NCBI GenBank assembly: GCA_003279855.1
Contig: QCGO01000006.1
Location: forward strand, 1-64,000
Direction: 5' to 3'
Source: Prochlorococcus sp. AG-388-E21
Lineage (GTDB): Bacteria > Cyanobacteriota > Cyanobacteriia > PCC-6307 > Cyanobiaceae
DNA: 64,000 nucleotides
Of this stretch, positions 9,399 to 19,112 are shown piece by piece. The position numbers were made by a program, and so were the translations under genes. The notes beneath the pieces were generated by a model. It saw only the letters and a program-made list of their open reading frames with translations. It was not told the DNA's origin and ran no database searches. Positions within the stretch are counted from its first letter, which is position 1. Every line of letters begins with the position of its first letter.

Positions 9399-10298
9399 AT
9401 GGAAAATAAAAATCATATTAAAGTAGAAAAAATTTTAAGGCTTCCTTCTTGGATAAAATTTCCTATTAGTAAAGCTTCAGAATTTGAGAAAATTCAAAGG
9501 CTCATTAAAAAGTCAAATATACATACAATTTGCGAAGAAGGTAGATGTCCTAATAGGGCCGAATGTTATGCCTCAGGTACTGCTACTTTTTTACTTGGTG
9601 GATCAATTTGTTCTCGTTCCTGCGCTTTCTGTCAGGTAAGCAAAGGTAAACCAAGTGAATTAAACAAATATGAAAGTATTCAAGTCGCAGAAGCGGTAAA
9701 AATTCTAAATTTAAAATATGTAGTACTTACATCAGTAGCCAGAGATGACCTTCCCGATCATGGAGCAAATTTATTTGTCTCAACGATTAATCAGATTAGA
9801 AAAATTGACCCTAAAATTCAAATTGAAGTTCTTACCCCTGATTTATGGGGAGGTGGGAAATCTTTTGAAGATAAAGATAAACTTCAAAAAGATAGACTTA
9901 AAATAATTCTAGAACAAAGGCCAATTTGTTTTAATCATAATCTTGAGACAGTGGAAAGACTTCAAAAAGAAGTTCGAAGAGGTGCTAACTATAAAAATTC
10001 AATAGGTTTATTAGAAAAAGCAAAGTCAATTGCTCCTAATATTCAAACAAAATCGGGTATAATGTTAGGTTTAGGAGAAACGTTAGAAGAAATAGAAACT
10101 ACAATTCTTGATCTAAAAAAAGTGGATTGTGATCAAATTACAATTGGACAATATCTAAGACCTTCATTGAAGCATTTATCAGTTAAGAAATATTGGGAAC
10201 CAAAGGAGTTTGAATACCTAAAAAGTTTTTGTAAGAAATTAGAGTTTAAAAAAGTATCTTGTGGCCCTTTAGTTAGAAGTAGTTATCATGCTGGTTAA
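9399..10298 (+). CDS. lipA: Lipoyl synthase (radical SAM)
   Basis: Inserts two sulfurs into octanoyl-protein to make the lipoyl cofactor of pyruvate dehydrogenase and glycine cleavage H protein. It is 299 aa. The auxiliary Fe-S cluster cysteines are C45, C50 and C56 (CEEGRCPNRAEC). The radical SAM CX3CX2C cysteines are C71, C75 and C78. The C-terminal RSSY motif that ligates the auxiliary cluster is present (VRSSYHAG). It follows recR by 2 bases. A T-rich hairpin after the stop probably ends the transcript. Confidence 0.95.
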   Translation: MENKNHIKVEKILRLPSWIKFPISKASEFEKIQRLIKKSNIHTICEEGRCPNRAECYASGTATFLLGGSICSRSCAFCQVSKGKPSELNKYESIQVAEAVKILNLKYVVLTSVARDDLPDHGANLFVSTINQIRKIDPKIQIEVLTPDLWGGGKSFEDKDKLQKDRLKIILEQRPICFNHNLETVERLQKEVRRGANYKNSIGLLEKAKSIAPNIQTKSGIMLGLGETLEEIETTILDLKKVDCDQITIGQYLRPSLKHLSVKKYWEPKEFEYLKSFCKKLEFKKVSCGPLVRSSYHAG

Positions 10299-10304
10299 AC
10301 TGTT

Positions 10305-10796
10305 TCAATTGAAAGAAAGTTTTTCTTTCATTTTGTTTAATACATAAGAACAGTCTCCTTTCATTAGTGTTCCCGCTCCGCCCCAAATTAATCTTAAGAA
10401 AAGGTCTATTGGACTAGAGCCAACTTCTTTTACAACTTTAAATCCAATAATTTTAAAGTATCTGACAAGTTTTTTACTATATCCTTCGGTATCATAAATG
10501 GCTAATAATCGTACTTTTTTACTAACTTTCATTTCGATGGCCCAAGCCATGGTAGATGCCCATATTAATTCCGAAACAAAAGGTGGAGAGTTACTCAGGA
10601 TCCTTAATGTATCAAGTTGAATACCCTTCTTATTAAGGTAAGTCCAACCTTTCATCTCTCCCCAAATCTTTACGATATTATCTGTTTGTTCGGCGATAAC
10701 AATTTTAAAAAAACATAATCCAAGAGTTTCTCTTACTTGTATTTTTATAATTAGGCCTAAGGATAATGCAATAGTTTGTAACTCTTCAACTTTCAT
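10305..10796 (-). CDS. Conserved hypothetical protein, last gene of the lysA-cdaA operon
   Basis: About 163 aa from ATG at 10796. A TTG at 10808 would add four residues and touches the upstream stop. I do not recognise a named family. The middle reads as alternating strands and helices, and the second half (RLLAIYDTEGYSKKLVRYF, then GFKVV) faintly recalls a GNAT-like acetyltransferase, but no acetyl-CoA loop is visible. Glycine-rich LIWGGAGTLMKGD lies near the C terminus. It sits directly after trhO on the same strand and is probably its last co-transcribed partner. Confidence 0.7.
   Translation of the reverse strand: MKVEELQTIALSLGLIIKIQVRETLGLCFFKIVIAEQTDNIVKIWGEMKGWTYLNKKGIQLDTLRILSNSPPFVSELIWASTMAWAIEMKVSKKVRLLAIYDTEGYSKKLVRYFKIIGFKVVKEVGSSPIDLFLRLIWGGAGTLMKGDCSYVLNKMKEKLSFN
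10310..10334 (+). terminator. Possible rho-independent terminator after lipA
   Basis: A perfect 8-bp inverted repeat TGAAAGAA (10310-10317) and TTCTTTCA (10323-10330), 5-nt loop, is followed by TTTTG. It lies 12 bases past the lipA stop and inside the 3' end of the convergent gene. The stem is AT-rich, so it is probably weak. Confidence 0.4.
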
Positions 10797-10808
10797 AATT
10801 ATTATCAA

Positions 10809-11741
10809 TTAATCCTTATAAACTTTTTGATTTTTCTCTTTTAGTTTATTTATTTGCTTTTGCCTTTCTTCAAATCTTTTTCTATCATTATCAGTGAATT
10901 TGTTTACACAAAAATGACATTGAATACCTTCTCGGTATTCCTTATTCTTTTGATCTTCTAAAGAAATTGGCATCCCACATGCATGACAAATTGAGTAAGA
11001 GCCTTGTTTTAATTCGTGATCTAGAGCTACTCTTTTATCAAAAACAAAACATTCTCCTTCAAACAGGCTTTCTTCCTTTGACATGTCTTCGAGGTATTTA
11101 AGTATTCCGCCTTGTAAATGGAAGATGTTTTTGTAACCTTTCTTTTTTAATAAGCTAGTAGCTTTCTCACATCTAATACCTCCAGTACAAAACATAGCTA
11201 TATTTTTAGAATCATCCTCGCCTAAATATTTCCCTAAATTATCATCCACCCACTCAGGAAACTCGCTAAAATTTTCAGTATTTGGATTGATTGACTTTTT
11301 AAAACTTCCTATAGACACTTCATAATGATTTCTAGTATCAACGACGATTGTATTTTTATCTTTAATTAATTTATTCCAATGAAATGAGTCAATATAAGTT
11401 CCGGAATCTTTTGATGGATTTATTTCTGGGACACCCATAGTTACAATTTCATTTTTAATTTTTATTTTTAATTTTTTGAAAATCTTCTTTTTTGAATAAC
11501 TAACTTTAATGTTTAATTTGTTATTCCCAACAATATTTTTGATTAACTTTAGGATATTTTCAATAATGCCTTCCTCAGCACACAAGGTTCCGTTTAGACC
11601 CTCACTAGCAATTATTAATAGACCTGAAAGATCATTGTTTTTCTCAATACTAAATAAGTTTTCTTTCAGTTCAATTATTGAACTTTCTTGAAATGAGAAG
11701 AAAGAATAGAGCGAAACTATCTTGTAAATATTATTACTCAT
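10809..11741 (-). CDS. trhO: Rhodanese-family tRNA uridine(34) hydroxylase (TrhO/YceA)
   Basis: A 310-aa protein of the TrhO family, which hydroxylates U34 of some tRNAs as the first step to cmo5U/mo5U. The N-terminal half is the acylphosphatase-like TrhO domain ([13 protein letters not shown]). The rhodanese domain contains VDTRNHYEV and the catalytic-cysteine loop [12 protein letters not shown]. The C-terminal region carries CX2C pairs (CHACGMP and CHFC), probably a zinc site. The ATG overlaps the bioB stop by 4 bases (ATGA), showing translational coupling. Confidence 0.9.
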   Translation of the reverse strand: MSNNIYKIVSLYSFFSFQESSIIELKENLFSIEKNNDLSGLLIIASEGLNGTLCAEEGIIENILKLIKNIVGNNKLNIKVSYSKKKIFKKLKIKIKNEIVTMGVPEINPSKDSGTYIDSFHWNKLIKDKNTIVVDTRNHYEVSIGSFKKSINPNTENFSEFPEWVDDNLGKYLGEDDSKNIAMFCTGGIRCEKATSLLKKKGYKNIFHLQGGILKYLEDMSKEESLFEGECFVFDKRVALDHELKQGSYSICHACGMPISLEDQKNKEYREGIQCHFCVNKFTDNDRKRFEERQKQINKLKEKNQKVYKD

Positions 11742-12745
11742 ACTGTAGAAACAGTTTTATCACAATATTCAAAATCTTGATTAAATAAAACTCCTACATC
11801 CTTAAGTAGTTTTCTATCATCTTGAAAAGATGGATTTGAGGTTGTCAATAATTCATCTCCATAAAAAATAGAGTTTGCTCCGCATTGAAAACAAAGAATC
11901 TGAGCTTCTTTAGTTAAGTTCTCCCTTCCAGCACTTAATCTTATTTTGCTTTTTGGCATAAGAATTCGAGCAGTAGCGATCATTCTTATCATTTCAATAG
12001 AATCAATTTCTTTTTTTTCCTCCAAACCTGTTCCTTCTATGGCTACCAGAGAATTGATTGGGACACTTTCAGGGTGAGGATTCATGTTTGAGAGGACTTC
12101 TAAAAGAGATGCTCTATCTCCATTATTTTCTCCTAAACCTATAATTCCTCCGCAACATACATTTATACCTGCATTTCTTACTCTTTTAATAGTATCTAAT
12201 CTATCCTGATAAGTTCTTGTCGTAATAATATTTTTATAGTATTCAGGACTTGTATCGAGATTATGGTTGTATGCGGTTAGCCCGGCTTCGGCAAGTTTTA
12301 GGGCCTGCTCATCTGTGAGCATCCCCGCGGTTACACATGCCTCCATTCCAAGTTCTTTTACACCTTTTACCATTTCTATCATTGAGTTGAAAGGTTTGCC
12401 ATCTCTAATTTCTCTCCAAGCCCAACCCATACAAAATCTATCAGCACCTTCTTTTTTTGCTATTTTCGCTCTATTTAAAACAGCTTCAACTTCAAATTGA
12501 GGGTGACTCTTTATTTGACTAGAGCTATAAATTGATTGGCTACAGTAAGAACAGTTCTCTTCACACCCGCCAGTTTTTACACTGAAAAGAGAGGCAAGTT
12601 GGACTTTATATTGATTAAATCTTCTATGAATAATTTGAGCTTCCCACATTAAATCTATCAATGGGTAATTTAATATTTCAAAAATCTCTTCTTTTTCCCA
12701 ATCAAATCTTATTTCGCTAAATTTTTGATTATCTGAATTAATCAT
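11738..12745 (-). CDS. bioB: Biotin synthase (radical SAM)
   Basis: Converts dethiobiotin to biotin by sulfur insertion. It is 335 aa. The radical SAM motif [11 protein letters not shown] (CX3CX2C) is near residue 59. Other family marks are FCMGWAWR, the ligand region NHNLDTS (typical of BioB), [10 protein letters not shown] and the C-terminal [11 protein letters not shown]. The start overlaps the uppS stop by 8 bases and the stop overlaps trhO by 4, so it is inside a coupled operon. Confidence 0.95.
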   Translation of the reverse strand: MINSDNQKFSEIRFDWEKEEIFEILNYPLIDLMWEAQIIHRRFNQYKVQLASLFSVKTGGCEENCSYCSQSIYSSSQIKSHPQFEVEAVLNRAKIAKKEGADRFCMGWAWREIRDGKPFNSMIEMVKGVKELGMEACVTAGMLTDEQALKLAEAGLTAYNHNLDTSPEYYKNIITTRTYQDRLDTIKRVRNAGINVCCGGIIGLGENNGDRASLLEVLSNMNPHPESVPINSLVAIEGTGLEEKKEIDSIEMIRMIATARILMPKSKIRLSAGRENLTKEAQILCFQCGANSIFYGDELLTTSNPSFQDDRKLLKDVGVLFNQDFEYCDKTVSTV

Positions 12746-13559
12746 TTTTACTTAGGGAAGAATAGTAAGAATCTTCAAAAGATTCGTTTGATAATGATTC
12801 TATACCTCCAAAACGCCTATTCCTCGATTGATAATCTATTATTGCTTTTAAAAATTCAATCTCAGTAAAGTCTGGCCATAATACATCAGTTATATAAATT
12901 TCAGAATAAGCTAATTGCCATAAAAGAAAATTACTAATCCTTTTTTCACCACTAGTTCGTATTAGTAGTTCAGGATCCTTGCTCCCATTAGTTAGTAGTT
13001 CTGAATTAAATAATTGTTCATCTATGTCACTGGGTTTTATTTTACCTGAGGAAGATTTGATGGCTATTTCTTTAGCAGCTTTTACTATTTCTTGCCTACC
13101 TCCGTAATTTACACAAATATTTAATGTAAATTTTTTATTTTTATTAGTAAGAGCTTCTGAACTCTTTATTATTGATTTTAATGACTCAGGAAAAGGGGAT
13201 AAATCTCCAATAAATTTAATTTTTATTGATTCTTGATGTATCTCAGAAATTTCCTTTTTCAAAACTTTTTCAAACAGATTTATGAGAAAATCAACCTCTT
13301 TAGAGGGTCTAATCCAATTCTCAGTTGAAAAGGCATAAACAGTAAGAACTTTGCAATCTATGTTCTTGGATACCTTAATAATTTCCTTTAGAACACTAAC
13401 ACCCTTATTATGCCCAAATGATCTAGGTAACCCCTTTTTTGTAGCCCATCTCCCATTGCCATCCATAATTATTGCAACATGTTCTGGAATTTTATCCTTA
13501 TCTAATTCATTAGATAAACTTATATTATTATTTTTTGTTTGTAAGTTATTCAATCTCAT
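12738..13559 (-). CDS. uppS: Isoprenyl transferase (undecaprenyl diphosphate synthase family)
   Basis: A cis-prenyltransferase that makes the lipid carrier for peptidoglycan and other envelope glycans. It is 273 aa. The catalytic-site motif [10 protein letters not shown] (about 31-40), the FGHNKG segment, [12 protein letters not shown] and the C-terminal [15 protein letters not shown] and WPDF blocks are all present. A roughly 25-residue polar N-terminal extension precedes the core. It begins 3 bases after cdaA and overlaps bioB by 8. Confidence 0.94.
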   Translation of the reverse strand: MRLNNLQTKNNNISLSNELDKDKIPEHVAIIMDGNGRWATKKGLPRSFGHNKGVSVLKEIIKVSKNIDCKVLTVYAFSTENWIRPSKEVDFLINLFEKVLKKEISEIHQESIKIKFIGDLSPFPESLKSIIKSSEALTNKNKKFTLNICVNYGGRQEIVKAAKEIAIKSSSGKIKPSDIDEQLFNSELLTNGSKDPELLIRTSGEKRISNFLLWQLAYSEIYITDVLWPDFTEIEFLKAIIDYQSRNRRFGGIESLSNESFEDSYYSSLSKND

Positions 13560-13562
13560 AAG

Positions 13563-14453
13563 CTAATCTTGAATAGTATTTTGTTTATCTAATTTCTTTT
13601 CAACTGTAATATTATCATTGGGATTTGTTTTTTGGTACGAATTGGTTTTGTTCGAAGATGATTTTGGAGTTCCCGATGTATTTTGATTCCCTACTAACTG
13701 TATGAGAAGTTCTTGTAATCTGCTACTCGTGATAGGTCTTTCTAGTTTTCCTTGATTAGCTAATGATAAAGTGCCTGTTTCTTCAGAGACAACAATACAA
13801 ATACATCTGTCAAACCTTTCTGTAATGCCCAACGCCGCAAGATGTCTTGTCCCATATCTACTAATACCTTGTCTTGATAGAGGTAATATTACTCCCGCTG
13901 AAATTATTCTATTACCTTTAACTAAGACTGCTCCATCATGTAAGGGGGTATCTGTTGCAAACAAATTTATTAAAAGATCTGTAGACAATTTTGCTTCAAT
14001 CTTTATACCTGAATATAAAAAGTCTTCTGGTCTTAAATCGCTTCCTAAATCTACAACTATTAAAGCTCCTTTTCTATTCTGTGATAGCTTTCCTGCCGCA
14101 TCAACTAATTGGTTTACTGTCGTAGATGTTGCTCTGAATTCTTTAGGTGGGTTGCCTAGTAATACAGCTAGCCTTCCAGTCCCAAGTAATTCCATTAATC
14201 GTCGGAGTTCACCCTGCCATAGGATGGCTAAAGATAGAGAGCAAGCAAGTGCTACTGCATCAATTAATTTTGAAGTAAGAGGAAGGTATGCATATCTTTG
14301 AATAAACCAAGCAAAAGAAACTAAGAATAAATATCCTCTTAATAACCAAAGCGTTCTCTGTTCTTTAACCCTTGAAAATAATAAAAGACCAAATCCTAGA
14401 GCAAAAAGTACATCTAGTAAAAATTTTAAGTTTATAAACCCCCAAAAATTCAC
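13563..14453 (-). CDS. cdaA: Diadenylate cyclase (CdaA type), makes cyclic di-AMP
   Basis: A membrane-bound DisA_N domain enzyme, 296 aa, GTG start. Three hydrophobic helices lie in residues 8-80, then the cyclase domain (about 105-245). The DGA motif is at 173-175 (TPLHDGAV). The second motif reads GTRHLAALG with RHL at 203-205, whereas the textbook motif is RHR. VSEETG follows at 222-227. The last 45 residues are a polar tail rich in Asn, Thr and Lys. It lies 28 bases after lysA and 3 before uppS, linking c-di-AMP with envelope-precursor genes. Catalytic activity is likely but the RHL variant should be noted. Confidence 0.88.
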   Translation of the reverse strand: MNFWGFINLKFLLDVLFALGFGLLLFSRVKEQRTLWLLRGYLFLVSFAWFIQRYAYLPLTSKLIDAVALACSLSLAILWQGELRRLMELLGTGRLAVLLGNPPKEFRATSTTVNQLVDAAGKLSQNRKGALIVVDLGSDLRPEDFLYSGIKIEAKLSTDLLINLFATDTPLHDGAVLVKGNRIISAGVILPLSRQGISRYGTRHLAALGITERFDRCICIVVSEETGTLSLANQGKLERPITSSRLQELLIQLVGNQNTSGTPKSSSNKTNSYQKTNPNDNITVEKKLDKQNTIQD

Positions 14454-14481
14454 ATCGAAATTTAAATTATATTAAATGTAC

Positions 14482-15855
14482 CTAACTTTGTTTGATAAAG
14501 CGATCAGGTAGGACATCATATTTTAGAAGATCATGTGGACTTTCTCTTTTCTGAATAATCTCTGCTTCTCCATTGCAGACTAAAACAGCAGCAGGTTTAG
14601 GAATTCTATTATAGTTAGAACTCATAGAATTATTATATGCACCAGTGCCAAAAACACATATCAAGTCTCCTGTTTCGCAATCACCAAGTTCAAGTTCCTT
14701 AAATAATACATCTCCAGATTCACAATGCTTTCCTGCAACTGTATATTTATTTTTGGAATTATTATTTAAAGGGTTATTTACCAAACAAGCTGAATAATTT
14801 GATTGATATGTTATTGGTCTGGGATTATCACTCATTCCGCCATCTACTGATAAGTATGTCCTTATCCCAGGGACATCTTTAAATGAGCCAATTTTGTATA
14901 TAGTTACTCCTGCCGTTGAAACTATAGACCTTCCTGGTTCACACATAAGTCTTGGTAAGTTTAAATTATTTTTGTTACATGCTTTTACAACAGATAATGA
15001 TACTGTTTTAATCCATTCATCAATAGAAGGAGGATCATCCTCTTCAGTGTATTTAATTCCTAGACCACCGCCAACATTTAATTCTTTGATGTTGTGACCA
15101 AAATGTTTAGCTTGTAAAATGACATTTACCATTATTTTCCCAAGGTCACTATGAGGATCTAGTTCAAAAATCTGAGAACCAATATGAGCATGTAATCCTG
15201 TTAATTTAATGTGTTTAGTTTTACTTATAACTTCAAATAGCTTACCTAGTGATTCGATTCCAAATCCAAATTTACTATCAAAGGAACCTGTTCTGATGTA
15301 TTCATGTGTATGGCATTCTATTCCAGGAGTAAATCTAACCATAATTTCTATATCATGATTAAAGGAAATAGATATCTCTTCAAGTCTTTTTAAATCATGG
15401 TCATTATCTACAATAACTTTGATATTGTTTTTTATCGCAAATTCAATTTCCTTATCAGATTTATTATTTCCATGAAAAACAATTTTTTCATTCGGAACCC
15501 CACCTTTTAGAGCTGTCAATAATTCTCCTTCTGAAACTGCATCGAGCCCAAAACCCTCTGATGCAATTAAATTACTCATAAATATTGAACTATTTGCTTT
15601 GGATGCATATATCGGTAGGGATGGTCCTGGATAATATTTTTCTAGTGCTTTTTTATACGCTCTACAGGAATTTCTTAAGGTAATCTCATCCAAAACATAG
15701 AGGGGTGAATCGTATTTTTTTACTAAATCTTCCAAAGAACATCCACCAATAAATAATTTATTGTCACTGTTAATAGTCGTTGTAACTGGAACTATGTTTT
15801 TATTGGGACTTTTTTCATAAATATTGTTTTTTAAGAATGATGTTTTTACATTCAT
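14482..15855 (-). CDS. lysA: Diaminopimelate decarboxylase
   Basis: A PLP enzyme that makes L-lysine from meso-diaminopimelate. It is 457 aa. The PLP lysine is in IYASKAN. HAHIGSQIF, NVGGGLGIKYTEED, MCEPGRS and GAYNNSMSSNYN are the family blocks. The substrate-binding CESGD is present, contributing the active-site cysteine. The first 30 residues are a non-conserved extension. It is the first gene of the six-gene minus-strand run and is divergent from rimI, with 94 bases between starts. Confidence 0.95.
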   Translation of the reverse strand: MNVKTSFLKNNIYEKSPNKNIVPVTTTINSDNKLFIGGCSLEDLVKKYDSPLYVLDEITLRNSCRAYKKALEKYYPGPSLPIYASKANSSIFMSNLIASEGFGLDAVSEGELLTALKGGVPNEKIVFHGNNKSDKEIEFAIKNNIKVIVDNDHDLKRLEEISISFNHDIEIMVRFTPGIECHTHEYIRTGSFDSKFGFGIESLGKLFEVISKTKHIKLTGLHAHIGSQIFELDPHSDLGKIMVNVILQAKHFGHNIKELNVGGGLGIKYTEEDDPPSIDEWIKTVSLSVVKACNKNNLNLPRLMCEPGRSIVSTAGVTIYKIGSFKDVPGIRTYLSVDGGMSDNPRPITYQSNYSACLVNNPLNNNSKNKYTVAGKHCESGDVLFKELELGDCETGDLICVFGTGAYNNSMSSNYNRIPKPAAVLVCNGEAEIIQKRESPHDLLKYDVLPDRFIKQS

Positions 15856-15949
15856 GGGAATCTCTTTTATATCTTCATTCTACAACTTTCAGAACATTTA
15901 TAATAAATCAAATCTCAAAAAACTATTTAGAGAGAAAATATTTACTTCG

Positions 15950-16387
15950 ATGATCTCAATTAAAGAAATTGATCAAAAAGAATTTGAATTATGTTACGAA
16001 TTAGATTTAGATACAATTTGTTTATGGACTAAAAAACAATGGCATAGTGAATTTAATAAGAGTGGTACCAAAGTAGTTGCAATATTATTCAAAAAACAAA
16101 TAATTGGAATTTATGTAGTTCAATCAATAATTGATGAAGCTCAAATAAGTTATTTTTCAATAAGACAGAAATTTCGTCGAAAAGGTTATGGAAGTCAACT
16201 AATGAACTATTTGATCAAAGATTGTGAAAAATTAAATATAAAAAAATTACTATTGGAAGTTTCGGAAACTAATTCAATTGCCGAGATCTTTTATTGTAAA
16301 TTTAAATTTTTAACTGTTGGAAGAAGAAAAAACTATTATAAAAATGGTGCTGATGCTATTTTAAAAGAAAAAAAATTCATAAAATAA
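15950..16387 (+). CDS. rimI: RimI-like GNAT N-acetyltransferase
   Basis: A 145-aa GNAT protein resembling RimI, the ribosomal protein bS18 N-terminal alanine acetyltransferase. The acetyl-CoA loop is FRRKGYGSQLM, preceded by strand AQISYFSI and followed by LLLEVSETNSIAEIFY and F-x-x-VGRRKNYYKNG, the usual RimI C-terminal block. The frame stays open back to 15824, but that extension would run antisense into lysA. The ATG at 15950 gives the normal family length and places the fold start correctly, so I prefer it. The exact substrate is inferred from family. Confidence 0.85.
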   Translation: MISIKEIDQKEFELCYELDLDTICLWTKKQWHSEFNKSGTKVVAILFKKQIIGIYVVQSIIDEAQISYFSIRQKFRRKGYGSQLMNYLIKDCEKLNIKKLLLEVSETNSIAEIFYCKFKFLTVGRRKNYYKNGADAILKEKKFIK

Positions 16388-16524
16388 ATATTAAAAAATT
16401 TTTTGTGCGGATAACCAGAATCCCTGAAATCACTTTAATAAGCTGCTATATCATCATTAATGTAGATAAATATTGATTAAATTATACTTTTGGGTATTCA
16501 CAAAAGCTCATTCTGAACACAAAA

Positions 16525-16550
16525 TTGACTTAATACTGGTAGGTTATAAA
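16525..16550 (+). promoter_or_regulatory. Possible clpC promoter
   Basis: TTGACT at 16525-16530 resembles a -35 box. TATAAA at 16545-16550 resembles a -10 box, but the 14-base spacing is short. It is 20 bases from the clpC start, in a 182-base gap that otherwise shows no small ORF or strong hairpin. Confidence 0.3.
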
Positions 16551-16569
16551 TAAGAATTTAAAACCTTCA

Positions 16570-19098
16570 ATGTTTGAAAGATTCACGGAAAAAGCTATCA
16601 AAGTTATTATGCTTGCGCAAGAAGAGGCAAGAAGGCTTGGTCATAATTTTGTAGGAACAGAACAAATACTTTTAGGTTTAATAGGAGAAGGAACAGGTGT
16701 AGCTGCAAAAGTACTTAAATCACTAGGTGTAAATTTAAAAGATTCAAGAATAGAAGTAGAGAAAATTATAGGAAGGGGTTCAGGATTTGTAGCTGTTGAA
16801 ATTCCCTTTACTCCGAGAGCGAAAAGAGTCTTGGAATTGTCTCTCGAAGAAGCACGCCAATTGGGTCATAATTATATAGGCACGGAACATTTACTATTAG
16901 GTTTAATTAGAGAAGGAGAAGGCGTTGCCGCAAGAGTTTTAGAGAATCTTGGAATCGACTTAACGAAAGTCAGAACTCAAGTTATAAGGATGCTTGGAGA
17001 AACTGCTGAAGTTGGTTCAGGAGGCTCTTCAACCAAAGGCAACTTGAAAACAGCTACTCTTGATGAATTTGGTACAAACTTAACAAAACTAGCAAGTGAA
17101 TCAAAACTAGATCCAGTTGTTGGTCGCTACGCAGAAATTGATAGAGTCATTCAAATTTTAGGTAGAAGAACTAAAAACAATCCTGTTCTTATAGGTGAAC
17201 CTGGCGTAGGAAAAACAGCTATAGCAGAAGGTCTAGCACAAAGAATTCAACTTGGAGAAATTCCAGATATCCTAGAGGATAAAAGAGTTCTAACTCTTGA
17301 TATTGGCCTCCTTGTCGCAGGAACTAAATATAGAGGTGAATTTGAAGAAAGACTAAAAAAAATAATGGAAGAAATTAAATCTGCTGGTAACATCATATTA
17401 GTTATCGATGAGGTTCATACTTTAATAGGTGCTGGAGCTGCTGAGGGTGCAATTGATGCTGCAAATATATTAAAACCAGCGTTAGCCAGAGGTGAGCTCC
17501 AATGTATAGGTGCTACAACTCTCGATGAATATAGAAAGCATATTGAAAGAGATGCTGCTCTTGAAAGAAGATTTCAACCTGTAATGGTTGGAGAGCCATC
17601 TATTGCTGATACTATTGAAATTTTAAAGGGTTTAAGGGAACGTTACGAGCAACATCATCGTTTAAAAATTACAGATGAAGCTTTAGAAGCAGCAGCTCAT
17701 TTAGGTGATCGCTACATTTCTGATAGGTTTTTACCAGATAAAGCTATAGATCTTATAGACGAGGCTGGTAGTAGAGTAAGGTTGATCAATTCCAAACTTC
17801 CTCCTGAAGCGAAACAAATTGATAAAGAATTAAGACAAGTCCAAAAACAAAAAGAAGAATCAGTAAGAGATCAAAACTTCGATCAGGCAGGTGTGTTAAG
17901 AGAAAAAGAGGTTGAATTATCTGCAAAAATAAAAGAGCTTTTGGAAAATAAAAAAGAAAGTTCTGAAAAAAATGATACAAGTTACACTAAAGAAACTACT
18001 GAAAATAACCAAACTATCATTCATGATCCTCTTGTAAGTGAAGAAGATGTAGCTCATATAGTTGCCTCTTGGACTGGAGTTCCTGTTCAGAAATTAACAG
18101 AAACCGAGTCAGTCAAACTTCTTAATATGGAAGAGACTTTACATCAAAGGTTAATAGGTCAAGATGAGGCGGTTAAAGCAGTATCAAGAGCTATTAGAAG
18201 AGCTAGAGTTGGGTTGAAAAATCCTAATAGACCAATTGCAAGTTTTATCTTCTCAGGTCCTACTGGGGTTGGAAAAACTGAATTAACCAAATCCTTAGCT
18301 TCGTATTTTTTTGGTAGTGAAGAAGCCATGATCAGATTAGATATGTCTGAATTTATGGAAAGACATACTGTCAGCAAATTAATTGGTTCGCCACCAGGAT
18401 ATGTTGGTTTTAATGAGGGAGGACAACTTACAGAGGCAGTAAGAAGAAGACCATATACTGTAGTACTCTTCGATGAAGTTGAGAAAGCTCATCCAGACGT
18501 GTTTAATTTATTACTACAACTACTTGAAGATGGTAGATTAACAGACTCAAAAGGTAGGACAGTAGATTTTAAAAATACACTTTTGATAATGACTTCTAAT
18601 ATTGGTTCTAAAGTAATCGAAAAAGGTGGTGGAGGTTTAGGCTTCGAATTTTCAGGAGATTCAGTTGAAGATAGTCAATACAATAGGATAAAATCTTTAG
18701 TAAACGAGGAATTAAAACAATATTTTAGACCAGAATTTTTAAACAGGCTTGATGAAATAATTGTATTTAGACAATTATCTAAAAATGAAGTTAAAGAAAT
18801 TGCAGAGATAATGTTAAAAGAAGTTTTTTCTAGATTAAACGATAAGGGTATAAAATTAAATGTTACTGATGCATTTAAAGAAAGACTTGTCGAAGAAGGA
18901 TATAATCCCTCTTACGGAGCAAGGCCTTTAAGAAGAGCAGTTATGCGCTTGTTAGAGGATAGTTTAGCTGAAGAGGTTTTATCAGGAAGAATTAAAGATG
19001 GAGATAAAGCTTTAGTTGATATAGACGAGAATAAGAAAGTTGTAGTAAATATTTCATCAGAAGAATCTTCTCAAGAGTTAGCAGGGGCTAATTTCTAG
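16570..19098 (+). CDS. clpC: ClpC, Hsp100 unfoldase of the Clp protease
   Basis: An AAA+ ATPase that unfolds substrates and feeds them to ClpP/ClpR. It is 842 aa. Two Clp-N repeats occupy residues 1-145 (each with the [10 protein letters not shown] or [10 protein letters not shown] motif). AAA1 has Walker [10 protein letters not shown] and Walker [13 protein letters not shown]/coiled-coil middle segment follows ([16 protein letters not shown]). AAA2 has [10 protein letters not shown] and [14 protein letters not shown]. The C-terminal D2-small domain ends with [12 protein letters not shown] and an acidic tail. This is the ClpC architecture, as opposed to ClpB with its long middle domain. The GldA-like gene follows after 14 bases. 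Confidence 0.96.
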   Translation: MFERFTEKAIKVIMLAQEEARRLGHNFVGTEQILLGLIGEGTGVAAKVLKSLGVNLKDSRIEVEKIIGRGSGFVAVEIPFTPRAKRVLELSLEEARQLGHNYIGTEHLLLGLIREGEGVAARVLENLGIDLTKVRTQVIRMLGETAEVGSGGSSTKGNLKTATLDEFGTNLTKLASESKLDPVVGRYAEIDRVIQILGRRTKNNPVLIGEPGVGKTAIAEGLAQRIQLGEIPDILEDKRVLTLDIGLLVAGTKYRGEFEERLKKIMEEIKSAGNIILVIDEVHTLIGAGAAEGAIDAANILKPALARGELQCIGATTLDEYRKHIERDAALERRFQPVMVGEPSIADTIEILKGLRERYEQHHRLKITDEALEAAAHLGDRYISDRFLPDKAIDLIDEAGSRVRLINSKLPPEAKQIDKELRQVQKQKEESVRDQNFDQAGVLREKEVELSAKIKELLENKKESSEKNDTSYTKETTENNQTIIHDPLVSEEDVAHIVASWTGVPVQKLTETESVKLLNMEETLHQRLIGQDEAVKAVSRAIRRARVGLKNPNRPIASFIFSGPTGVGKTELTKSLASYFFGSEEAMIRLDMSEFMERHTVSKLIGSPPGYVGFNEGGQLTEAVRRRPYTVVLFDEVEKAHPDVFNLLLQLLEDGRLTDSKGRTVDFKNTLLIMTSNIGSKVIEKGGGGLGFEFSGDSVEDSQYNRIKSLVNEELKQYFRPEFLNRLDEIIVFRQLSKNEVKEIAEIMLKEVFSRLNDKGIKLNVTDAFKERLVEEGYNPSYGARPLRRAVMRLLEDSLAEEVLSGRIKDGDKALVDIDENKKVVVNISSEESSQELAGANF

Positions 19099-19112
19099 AC
19101 AGTTTCTCTGAT

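Noticed and set aside
15824-15949. Upstream extension of the rimI frame from 15824
   Set aside because: It runs antisense through lysA and the added sequence shows no family match. The ATG at 15950 gives the normal length.
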